A model generated the notes under the pieces. It saw only the letters and a list, made by a program, of their open reading frames with translations, had not been told where the DNA came from and did no database searches. From Pseudomonadota bacterium (GTDB lineage Bacteria > Pseudomonadota > Gammaproteobacteria > Acidiferrobacterales > Sulfurifustaceae), in assembly GCA_020354085.1 (NCBI GenBank), contig CP070641.1, positions 663,523-668,560 on the forward strand: a stretch of 5,038 nucleotides of DNA, written 5' to 3'. Every line of letters starts with the position of its first letter. The first letter of the stretch is position 1. The position numbers were made by a program, and so were the translations under genes. This document shows, in pieces, positions 1-4,936 of the stretch.

Positions 1-123
1 GGTGGCGAGGCCTGTAAGGTAGTGGGCGTCAGTTCGTCTAACCTCTGGGTATTGCTTTATCGCGCGCGGCTGCGGCTTCGCGAATGCCTGGAACAGCAGT
101 GGTTCGCAGCCGAAGGTCTTTAG
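1..123 (+). CDS. ECF-family RNA polymerase sigma factor, C-terminal end (partial)
   Basis: Reading from base 1 gives 40 codons and a TAG at 121-123; the gene begins before the window. The peptide is a sigma region 4.2 helix-turn-helix tail: a GVSSSNLWVLLYRARLRLRE segment followed by CLEQQWF. In ECF factors this part recognises the -35 element, and the WVLLYRAR-LREC pattern ending in CLE-x2-WF is familiar from ECF factors paired with small zinc-binding anti-sigma proteins. The next gene is just such an anti-sigma factor, starting 5 bases after the stop, so the two should be cotranscribed. Inference: this sigma factor directs transcription of the downstream bufferin operon and perhaps its own operon. 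Regions 2 and 4.1 lie outside the window, so the exact ECF subgroup cannot be fixed. Confidence 0.88.
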   Translation, partial: GGEACKVVGVSSSNLWVLLYRARLRLRECLEQQWFAAEGL

Positions 124-128
124 CCAAC

Positions 129-374
129 ATGACGACCTGCAAGGAAGTCTCGGAAATCGTCTCCCAATCGCTCGACCGCGACCTTGGTTTGCACGAGCGC
201 GTGCGACTGCGATTGCACCTTTTGATATGCCGCGGTTGCGCGCGCTTCAACCGCCAAATGCAGTGGCTGCGTGACGCCACCAAGCTGGCGACGGAAGCGG
301 AGCAGGTAGCGGGGCCAGGCCTGTCGACGGCGGCGCGCGAGCGCATCGCCCGTCGGCTCGACGATCGTCCTTAG
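129..374 (+). CDS. Small soluble zf-HC2-type anti-sigma factor
   Basis: 81 residues starting at the ATG at 129. An in-frame ATG at 84 would lie well inside the sigma gene and add a tail with no family resemblance, so 129 is preferred. An AAGG at 113-116 is a modest, rather distant ribosome site, and coupling to the sigma stop is likely. The protein carries the zinc-finger anti-sigma signature His30-x3-Cys34-x2-Cys37, with a fourth possible ligand at Cys4. There is no membrane segment, so it should act in the cytoplasm by holding the upstream ECF factor until a signal, typically thiol oxidation or metal binding in this family, releases it. The C-terminal third is charged and probably helical. 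An equivalent pair (sigma-E and MseR) is known in Neisseria next to a similar DUF2282/DUF692/DUF2063/DoxX cluster. The signal sensed here is not shown by the sequence. Confidence 0.85.
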   Translation: MTTCKEVSEIVSQSLDRDLGLHERVRLRLHLLICRGCARFNRQMQWLRDATKLATEAEQVAGPGLSTAARERIARRLDDRP

Positions 375-431
375 GCTTTTCTTTTCCGTGCCAGGATGGC
401 GCGGCGCACCGATCCGTCCATGCACGGATTC

Positions 432-454
432 CACCGAACACGGTGACATTTTTT
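432..454 (+). terminator. Weak candidate terminator after the sigma/anti-sigma pair
   Basis: CACCG (432-436) and CGGTG (441-445) form a 5-bp stem with an AACA loop. After a 3-base spacer comes a run of six T (449-454), about 60 bases past the anti-sigma stop. A second small inverted repeat, ATCCGT (412-417) with ACGGAT (424-429), lies just upstream. The stem is short and separated from the T tract, so termination may be partial. Its place before the bufferin promoter makes sense for separating the two transcripts. Confidence 0.35.
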
Positions 455-490
455 CATCAGCTCGCGGTCCATAGCTCAGCGCCGTGTGAG

Positions 491-520
491 TGTAAGGACG
501 GTCCAACGGCGAAGACTAAT
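491..520 (+). promoter_or_regulatory. Candidate ECF sigma-dependent promoter of the buf operon
   Basis: TGTAAGGA at 491-498 resembles the AAC/AAGG-type -35 boxes of ECF factors. About 16 bases further on lies GAAGACTAAT (511-520), a possible -10 region. The predicted start of transcription is near 526, giving a leader of about 80 bases before bufA. No good sigma-70 promoter was seen in the same gap. The assignment rests on motif likeness, spacing and the adjacent ECF gene; it is inference. Confidence 0.45.
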
Positions 521-522
521 GC

Positions 523-541
523 CCAGGTTTGTCAAACCTGG
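523..541. promoter_or_regulatory. Perfect 19-bp inverted repeat at the predicted 5' end of the buf mRNA
   Basis: CCAGGTTT (523-530) and AAACCTGG (534-541) are exact reverse complements around GTC. The repeat begins just after the candidate -10 element, so it could be a repressor operator over the start site or an 8-bp hairpin at the very 5' end of the transcript that guards it against decay. No T run follows, so it is not a standard terminator. The sequence shows the symmetry; the function is not known. Confidence 0.5.
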
Positions 542-604
542 CGATGATACAGCGCTACGTACGGCAACCCACTTCCCAACAAACCCATCAGAGGAGTGTT
601 ACCC

Positions 605-856
605 ATGAACAGTAATTCCGCCATCATCGCCACCGCCATCACCGGTCTGCTGGCGCTCGGCGCCTCGGGCGTCGCGAGCGCGGAGGCCAAGATGGAAAAG
701 TGCTACGGCATCGTCAAGGCCGGCAAGAACGACTGCCAGACCAACACCAGCGCCTGCGCCGGCACCTCCACCAAGGACGGTCAAAAGGACGCATGGATCT
801 ACTTGCCGAAGGGCAGCTGCGACAAGATCGTCGGTGGCTCGACCAAGAAGGGCTGA
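605..856 (+). CDS. bufA: BufA1-type bufferin precursor (DUF2282), secreted metal-binding peptide
   Basis: 83 residues. The ATG at 605 is chosen over an in-frame GTG at 596 because GAGGAG at 591-596 sits 8 bases before it. Residues 1-26 are a Sec signal peptide with a hydrophobic core and cleavage expected after ASA (24-26), so the product works in the periplasm. The mature part has the DUF2282 pattern: KCYG with Cys33, AGKNDC with Cys44, SACAGTSTKDG with Cys51, and PKGSC with Cys72. In characterised bufferins an MNIO enzyme and its partner turn central cysteines into thiooxazole-type heterocycles and the peptide then binds copper. By analogy Cys44 and Cys51 are the candidates for modification, and Cys33 and Cys72 may form a disulfide. 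It heads a tight four-gene operon whose next two genes encode those enzymes. The length is typical of the family and nothing is truncated. The metal specificity is inferred. Confidence 0.9.
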   Translation: MNSNSAIIATAITGLLALGASGVASAEAKMEKCYGIVKAGKNDCQTNTSACAGTSTKDGQKDAWIYLPKGSCDKIVGGSTKKG

Positions 857-859
857 TCG

Positions 860-1735
860 GTGAGCTTGGCGCCAACGCCAAAGACACGCGCTGCAAGCGC
901 CATCCCGGCGACCGCCGGGGTGGGCCTGCGCGCGCAACACTATAAGGAATTGATCTCGACCAGACCGAACATCGGCTGGATCGAAGTGCACAGCGAGAAC
1001 TATTTCGGCGAGGGCGGCGCGCCACTCTATTATCTGGAGCAGGCGCGCGCGCTTTATCCGTTGAGCCTGCACGGCGTGGGCATGTCGATCGGCTCGACTG
1101 ACGAACTAAACCTTGATCATCTCAACAAGTTGGCGCGCCTGATCGCGCGCTTCGAGCCACACTTCGTTTCCGATCACCTGTGCTGGAGCTCGGTCGGTGG
1201 TGACTACCTCAACGATTTGCTGCCCTTGCCTTACACACCGGAGGCGCTGGCGCATGTGGTGCAGCGCATCGACGCAATCCAGGACTATCTCGGTCGCGAA
1301 ATCCTGATTGAAAATCCCTCGACCTACCTGCAGTTTCTAGACTCCGAGATCCCCGAGGCGGAATTCCTTACTGAAGTCGCCAAGCGCAGCGGCTGCGGCA
1401 TTCTGCTCGATGTCAACAATGTCTACGTAAGCGCCACCAATCATGGCATTGACGCGGAGCAGTACTTAACGGCGATACCAGCAACAATGGTGCGCGAGAT
1501 CCATCTCGCCGGATTCACCGTCAACCGTTATCCGGAAGGTGACATTCTTATCGATACTCACAGCGCGCCGGTGGTTGACGCGGTCTGGTCGCTTTACCGC
1601 ACCGCCATTTCGCACCTCGGGCCACGCCCGACCCTGATCGAGTGGGACACCGACATTCCGGCGTTGGCGGTGCTGGTCGAGGAGGCCGCCAAGGCCCAGA
1701 TCATTCTTGGAGAAGCAAGTGTCCGCGCTGCGTGA
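860..1735 (+). CDS. bufB: MNIO-family peptide-modifying iron oxygenase BufB (DUF692)
   Basis: 291 residues from a GTG start at 860, three bases after the bufA stop. AAGAAGGG at 845-852 provides a good ribosome site 7 bases upstream. The whole DUF692 TIM-barrel pattern is present in order: GVGLR (20-24), EVHSENYF (42-49), SLHGVGMSIG (69-78), SDHLCW (104-109), LLPLPYT (120-126), LIENPSTY (149-156), LLDVNNVYVSATNHG (182-196), EIHLAGF (213-219), DTHSAPV (232-238) and TLIEWDTDIP (258-267). By correspondence with MbnB/TglH-type enzymes, likely iron ligands include His71, His106, Glu151, Asp184, His215 and Glu261. The family uses a di- or tri-iron centre and oxygen to remodel cysteines of ribosomal peptides in the cytoplasm. 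Its substrate here is almost certainly the BufA precursor encoded just upstream. All core motifs look intact, so the enzyme should be active. Confidence 0.95.
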   Translation: MSLAPTPKTRAASAIPATAGVGLRAQHYKELISTRPNIGWIEVHSENYFGEGGAPLYYLEQARALYPLSLHGVGMSIGSTDELNLDHLNKLARLIARFEPHFVSDHLCWSSVGGDYLNDLLPLPYTPEALAHVVQRIDAIQDYLGREILIENPSTYLQFLDSEIPEAEFLTEVAKRSGCGILLDVNNVYVSATNHGIDAEQYLTAIPATMVREIHLAGFTVNRYPEGDILIDTHSAPVVDAVWSLYRTAISHLGPRPTLIEWDTDIPALAVLVEEAAKAQIILGEASVRAA

Positions 1736-2522
1736 CATCCAGCTTGGCTTCGCCCGGGCGGTCTATGCCGATCAACTCGGCGAATTTTCTCATGCCATTC
1801 GGCCCGGGCGCTTTCCGGCCGAACGCCATCTGCAGGTCTACCGCAACAACGTGATGTTGAGCTTGACGGAGGCGCTCAAGGCCGTGTTCCCCGTGGTCGA
1901 GCGTCTGGTAAGCGCAGGCTTCTTTGGCTACGCGGCGGACGCCTTTATTCGCCAGCACCCACCGCGCAGCGGCAACCTGCATGACTTCGGCGCTGCGTTT
2001 GCGGATTTCCTTGGGGAATTCCCCGAGGTCGCCACACTCGCCTACCTGCCCGACGTCGCGCGTCTCGAGTGGGCTTGGCACGAAGCGTTTCACGCCGCGG
2101 AGCACGCCGCACTCGATTTGGCCAAGCTCGGCGCTATCGCGCCGCAGGCGTATGACGGCTTGCGCTTTCGTCTGCACCCGAGCGCGCGCTTGATCGCCTC
2201 GCCCTATCCGATTCTGCGCATCTGGCAGGCGAACCAGCCCGATGTGCACGACGGGCAAGCCATCGACCTCGATCAAGGCGGCGACTATCTGCTGGTGATT
2301 CGCCACGCCACCGACGTCGTGATTGAGCCGCTCACGCGCGGCGACTACGACCTACTCGCAAGATTTGATGCTGGCGAAACACTCAGCCAGGCAGCGGCCG
2401 AAGTCATGGCCGCGCAACCGGAGTTCGACGTCGGCGCCGCTTTGCGCCAACACGTCGCGCGCGCGACCGTCGTCGACTTCGCGCGCGAACCTTTCAACTA
2501 TGCCAATCAGGAGCGCCCATGA
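1719..2522 (+). CDS. bufC: BufC, DUF2063-domain partner of the MNIO enzyme
   Basis: 267 residues from the GTG at 1719, which has GGAG (1709-1712) 6 bases upstream. A TTG at 1707 in the same frame would place that ribosome site inside the gene, so it is less likely. The gene overlaps the end of bufB by 17 bases. Residues about 1-95 form the DUF2063 domain, with the hallmark YRNNVMLSLTEALKAVFPVV (41-60) and GFFGYAADAFI (67-77). About 100-265 is a second alpha/beta domain typical of full-length BufC/HvfC. DUF2063 was named a putative DNA-binding domain. Work on bufferin and related systems instead shows BufC-type proteins binding the precursor and presenting it to the MNIO, so precursor recognition is the better call. 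No signal peptide or membrane segment is present. Gene order and overlap suggest a BufB-BufC complex made in matched amounts. Confidence 0.92.
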   Translation: MSALRDIQLGFARAVYADQLGEFSHAIRPGRFPAERHLQVYRNNVMLSLTEALKAVFPVVERLVSAGFFGYAADAFIRQHPPRSGNLHDFGAAFADFLGEFPEVATLAYLPDVARLEWAWHEAFHAAEHAALDLAKLGAIAPQAYDGLRFRLHPSARLIASPYPILRIWQANQPDVHDGQAIDLDQGGDYLLVIRHATDVVIEPLTRGDYDLLARFDAGETLSQAAAEVMAAQPEFDVGAALRQHVARATVVDFAREPFNYANQERP

Positions 2523-2968
2523 ACCTCATTGCGACACCTGTACGTCTCGCCCAACCGGTTGTGAAGCTGCTCAACTTCCTGAGTCCCCTGCTTGATCTCG
2601 GGATTCGATTGTACGTGGCCAACATCTTCTTCAAATCCGGTTTGACCAAGGTACAGACCTGGGATACGACCGTCATGCTCTTCACCCACGAATACCAGGT
2701 GCCGCTACTGTCGCCACCGCTGGCGGCATTCCTCGGCACCGGTGCCGAGTTGATCTTGCCGGTGTTGCTCGCGGTGGGATTGGCCGGACGCTTCAGCGCA
2801 CTCGCGCTGTTTGTTTTCAACATCATCGCCGTGATCTCCTACCCCGATCTCAATGAGATCGGGGTCAAGGATCACGTTTATTGGGGAATCTTGCTGCTGG
2901 TGCCGCTGTTCCACGGACCCGGCAAGCTGTCGCTCGACTGCTGGCTCACGCGCCGATTCCAGTCGTAG
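2519..2968 (+). CDS. DoxX-family membrane protein of the bufferin operon (GigD-like)
   Basis: 149 residues. The ATG overlaps the bufC stop (ATGA at 2519-2522), and AGGAG at 2509-2513 gives a strong ribosome site, so translation is coupled. Four hydrophobic segments are visible at about 23-41, 67-87, 90-108 and 118-138, the usual DoxX four-helix plan. Typical motifs are the FFKSGLTKV stretch after helix 1 and YPDLNEIGVKDHVYWG before helix 4. DoxX proteins are poorly understood inner-membrane proteins linked to redox or thiol stress. In many bufferin operons one is the last gene, as in the Caulobacter gigABCD set, where its exact task is unsettled; redox support of the modified peptide is one idea. 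The coding sequence holds two striking inverted repeats, at 2732-2749 and 2830-2876, listed separately. Confidence 0.9.
   Translation: MNLIATPVRLAQPVVKLLNFLSPLLDLGIRLYVANIFFKSGLTKVQTWDTTVMLFTHEYQVPLLSPPLAAFLGTGAELILPVLLAVGLAGRFSALALFVFNIIAVISYPDLNEIGVKDHVYWGILLLVPLFHGPGKLSLDCWLTRRFQS
2732..2749. repeat. 18-bp perfect palindrome within doxX
   Basis: CTCGGCACC (2732-2740) is followed at once by its reverse complement GGTGCCGAG (2741-2749). In RNA this would be a 7-bp stem with a CCGG loop. A smaller inverted repeat, CGCCA/TGGCG at 2712-2725, precedes it. It lies over codons for a conserved stretch (FLGTGAEL), so chance in GC-rich coding DNA remains possible. Confidence 0.6.
2830..2876. repeat. 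Nested inverted repeat (7 + 11 bp stems) within doxX
   Basis: The inner arms at 2841-2851 (ACCCCGATCTC) and 2855-2865 (GAGATCGGGGT) pair over 11 bp around an AAT loop. The outer arms CGTGATC (2830-2836) and GATCACG (2870-2876) add 7 bp, separated by symmetric 4-base internal loops (TCCT against CAAG). The result is a 47-base hairpin with 18 Watson-Crick pairs in the doxX message, about 90 bases before its stop. The encoded residues (VISYPDLNEIGVKDH) are normal for DoxX, so this is not an inserted element. Its function is unknown. Confidence 0.7.
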
Positions 2969-2982
2969 ACGTTGCGTATTCA

Positions 2983-3003
2983 ACGCCGCCGTTCAGGCGG
3001 CGT
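2983..3003. terminator. Hairpin between the convergent doxX and DUF2064-like genes
   Basis: ACGCCGCC (2983-2990) pairs exactly with GGCGGCGT (2996-3003) around a GTTCA loop, an 8-bp GC-rich stem in the 24-base gap between the two converging stop codons and overlapping the end of the - strand gene. Neither side has a clear T tract, so it is not a textbook intrinsic terminator. It may act as a two-way transcript end or a barrier to 3' decay. Confidence 0.45.
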
Positions 3004-3637
3004 CCAGGCCTGCGAGAAATCGCTTGAGGTCGTCGCATTGCTGCGCGGCCAACCATAGATCAGTATCGGTTTCGATCGTCCGCATGGTGGCGAGCAGATC
3101 TACGTCGGCATCGAGTTCCAATGCCTTGCGTTTGATCAGCTCCAAGGGTCGCGCCCCACCGGCGGCAAGCGCCGACAACAGCTCGACCCTGGCGCGCGGC
3201 ACGCCCAAGAACCACAATCCGCCACTCTGAGTGGCCCCGACGACGATGCGTCCGCGCGCGAGCAGGTGATTGGCGTCGTCGATCACATCCCACGGACAGT
3301 GCGGTAGAAAACCTGCCAGCGCACCTGCCGCCGGCTCCTGGGCAAGTCGCTCGCGCAACGCCGCTGCCATGCGGGCGGTCCTGTCGCCGGCAACTTGCAG
3401 CCGTCGACGGATTACATGCGCGCCCACGAGCGCTGCACACTTTGATTCGTCCTGGTCAGATGATGTGTATAACCAAATCGGACCGGGCCAGGCCGACACC
3501 GCCAACTCCACCATCGCATGGTTCAGGTGATCGACAATGGCGTCGCGCTGCGCCGGGGAATAGCCGCCTTCGAGCCCCGGCATCGCCAACGACGCGGCGC
3601 GACAATCAGTGAAAAGGGCGAGGCCGATGTCCTTCAT
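2993..3637 (-). CDS. Divergent DUF2064 (TIGR04282-like) nucleotidyltransferase-fold protein with degraded motifs
   Basis: 214 residues. The overall layout follows the DUF2064 family, a GT-A/CofC-like fold annotated in some members as arsenosugar-biosynthesis glycosyltransferase. It has an N-terminal strand (IGLALF, 4-9), a QVAGDRTARM helix start (81-90; family usually Q-x2-GDLGxRM), a GFLPHCP stretch (109-115; family GTDCP), GATQSGGLWFLGV (134-146; family GPAxDGGYxLIGL) and TIETDTDLWLA (187-197; family DVDTxxDL). The usual N-terminal nucleotide loop (KAPxPGxxKTRL) is replaced by TDCRAASLAMPGLEG. Several acidic and basic residues expected to bind nucleotide or metal are therefore missing, suggesting altered or lost catalysis. 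The reading frame is intact. No arsenic genes are nearby. No good ribosome site precedes the ATG at 3637, so the start is moderately certain. Confidence 0.6.
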   Translation of the reverse strand: MKDIGLALFTDCRAASLAMPGLEGGYSPAQRDAIVDHLNHAMVELAVSAWPGPIWLYTSSDQDESKCAALVGAHVIRRRLQVAGDRTARMAAALRERLAQEPAAGALAGFLPHCPWDVIDDANHLLARGRIVVGATQSGGLWFLGVPRARVELLSALAAGGARPLELIKRKALELDADVDLLATMRTIETDTDLWLAAQQCDDLKRFLAGLDAA

Positions 3638-3645
3638 GCGGCCGG

Positions 3646-3654
3646 ATGATACCA
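3646..3654 (-). promoter_or_regulatory. Possible extended -10 promoter close to the DUF2064-like start
   Basis: On the - strand TG-G-TATCAT (3654 down to 3646) matches an extended -10 box. Its end lies 8 bases before the ATG at 3637, so a transcript from it would be leaderless or nearly so, which would fit the lack of a ribosome site. No convincing -35 is seen at the right spacing, so this is a weak call. Confidence 0.22.
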
Positions 3655-3709
3655 GCCCGCGATATTGGCCAGCGCGAGAGCCCCAGCGACACGCTCGGAC
3701 AACGCGGAT

Positions 3710-4021
3710 CTACTTGCCGAAATGACAGACGTAATCGAGCAAGTCGACCACCTCGATCTCGAAATGCGAATTGCCCGGCACCTCGAAACTCTCGCCGGCC
3801 TGGTAGTCGGCCCAGCTCTGCTGGTCGGCGAGCTTGATGCGGCAATGACCTTGCGTGACATCGATGCGCTCGGGCGCTTGCGTGCTGAAACGATAAGTGC
3901 CCGGTAGCATCACGCCGAGCGTCTTCATCTCGCCCGCCGGCGTGATCAAGGTGCGGCTGGTGACGCGCCCCTCGTGATAAACGTTGGCCTTGGTCTTAAC
4001 TTCTACGTTCTTGAATACCAT
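3710..4021 (-). CDS. ppnP: Pyrimidine/purine nucleoside phosphorylase PpnP (DUF1255, cupin)
   Basis: 103 residues, close to the 94 of the E. coli protein (YaiE/PpnP). It is a single small cupin barrel with the recognisable TLGVMLPGTYRFST (34-47), ERIDVTQGHCRIKL (51-64) and YQAGESFEVPGNSHFEI (73-89) segments and a C-terminal DYVCHF. PpnP splits several nucleosides with phosphate into base and ribose-1-phosphate and acts in the cytoplasm in nucleoside salvage. The ATG at 4021 has a strong AGGAG six bases upstream that overlaps the stop codon of the permease gene. With only 9 bases between the genes, translation is probably coupled. No oddities were seen; the family call is secure. Confidence 0.93.
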   Translation of the reverse strand: MVFKNVEVKTKANVYHEGRVTSRTLITPAGEMKTLGVMLPGTYRFSTQAPERIDVTQGHCRIKLADQQSWADYQAGESFEVPGNSHFEIEVVDLLDYVCHFGK

Positions 4022-4030
4022 GTCGAGCTC

Positions 4031-4921
4031 CTAGCTACGTAAGTTCTTTGCGCGCCGCACAAGCACAATGCCAATCAGCACAAGGGCCGCACCAATGACC
4101 TGCAACGCGCCCATCGGCTCGGCCAACAATACCCAAGCCAGTCCGGCCGCCGCGACCGGTTGCCACAGGAGCGTGACCGAACCATAACTCGCCGGCAGGT
4201 GCGCGAGCGCCCAGGTGATCAGCCCCTGCCCCGCCACGTGCGACACCAAGGCGAGCGTCGCCAGCACCACCCACCCCGGCGCCGAGGCCGGCCACAGATT
4301 TTCGCCGGAGGCAACGGCGAGCGGCAAGAGCAGCGCCGCACCCGTTGCACTGCTGCCCAGCATGATCGCCGCCGTGCTGACGCGGCGGCGCAAACGCGCG
4401 ACCGTCAACAGATAGCCCGCGTAGAACGCCGCGGTGAGCACACCCAGCGCATCGCCGACCAGCTGTGCGCGCACATAGTGCAAGCGCTCACCCATTAGCA
4501 GCCCCACGCCGACGAGCGCGACCGCCAGCGCCAATACAAATCGGCGCGTCACTTGTTCGCGAAACAGCAACCATGCTCCCAGCATGACCAGTATCGGCGC
4601 GAGATTGGCCAGCAGCGTCGCGTTCGCCACCGAGGTCAAGGTGATCGACCAATGCCAAACCGCGAGATCGGCCGCGAAGAAGGCGCCGGCCAAGACGATC
4701 CACTTCCCAGCCTGCGGCGCGCGGGAGTCTTCGGCCGGCTTTGGCTTGGACCACCAGGCCCACAAGGCCAATGCCGGCAATGCAAGAAACAGGCGTTGAA
4801 AAGCAGTTGCAACCGGTCCGATCTCGGACAACCGCACCAGGATCGGGGCAAGCCCGATGGCGCTCGCCCCTAGTAGCAGGCCTGCGACCGCGTATGGCGA
4901 GGCCGGAGGCGTAGTAGTCAT
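4031..4921 (-). CDS. EamA/DMT-superfamily permease (RhaT/YdcZ-like), substrate unknown
   Basis: 296 residues with ten hydrophobic segments arranged as two EamA repeats of five helices. The first repeat runs over about 8-145 and includes ILVRLSEIGPVATAFQR and NATLLANLAPILVMLGAWLL (99-118). The second runs over about 150-290 and includes SYGSVTLLWQPVAAAGLAW and a final VIGAALVLIGIVLVRR. The length is standard for the drug/metabolite transporter family, whose members mostly export amino acids or other metabolites across the inner membrane. The substrate cannot be read from sequence. It follows argG by 15 bases and precedes ppnP by 9, so one transcript is likely. Sitting after argG hints at an amino-acid-related cargo, but that is weak inference. 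The ATG at 4921 lacks a clear ribosome site, so coupling to argG may help; a slightly later start is possible. Confidence 0.9.
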   Translation of the reverse strand: MTTTPPASPYAVAGLLLGASAIGLAPILVRLSEIGPVATAFQRLFLALPALALWAWWSKPKPAEDSRAPQAGKWIVLAGAFFAADLAVWHWSITLTSVANATLLANLAPILVMLGAWLLFREQVTRRFVLALAVALVGVGLLMGERLHYVRAQLVGDALGVLTAAFYAGYLLTVARLRRRVSTAAIMLGSSATGAALLLPLAVASGENLWPASAPGWVVLATLALVSHVAGQGLITWALAHLPASYGSVTLLWQPVAAAGLAWVLLAEPMGALQVIGAALVLIGIVLVRRAKNLRS

Positions 4922-4936
4922 GCGCGCGGTGCGCGA

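Noticed and set aside
120..506. 128-codon open frame on the - strand across the anti-sigma gene and the following gap
   Set aside because: It covers the anti-sigma gene and the promoter region and has a low-complexity Arg-rich product, so it is a shadow frame.
519..608. A 29-codon reading frame whose TGA overlaps the bufA ATG, a possible leader peptide
   Set aside because: Its ATG lies within the candidate -10 element, upstream of the predicted transcript start, it has no good ribosome site, and bufA has its own strong one. The overlap is likely chance.
599..1072. 157-codon open frame on the - strand opposite bufA and the start of bufB
   Set aside because: It lies antisense to two clear family members, has no recognisable domain and is explained by GC-rich codon use.
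2013..2024. 12-bp palindrome GGGGAATTCCCC in bufC
   Set aside because: It is short, with no extension of the arms and no context; expected occasionally by chance.
1701..2306. 201-codon open frame on the - strand opposite bufC
   Set aside because: It is a mirror of bufC codon bias with no family resemblance and no ribosome site of note; bufC is unmistakable.
3638..3709. Gap between ppnP and the DUF2064-like gene searched for a terminator
   Set aside because: No stem longer than about 4 bp and no T tract was found; only the weak -10-like box noted above.
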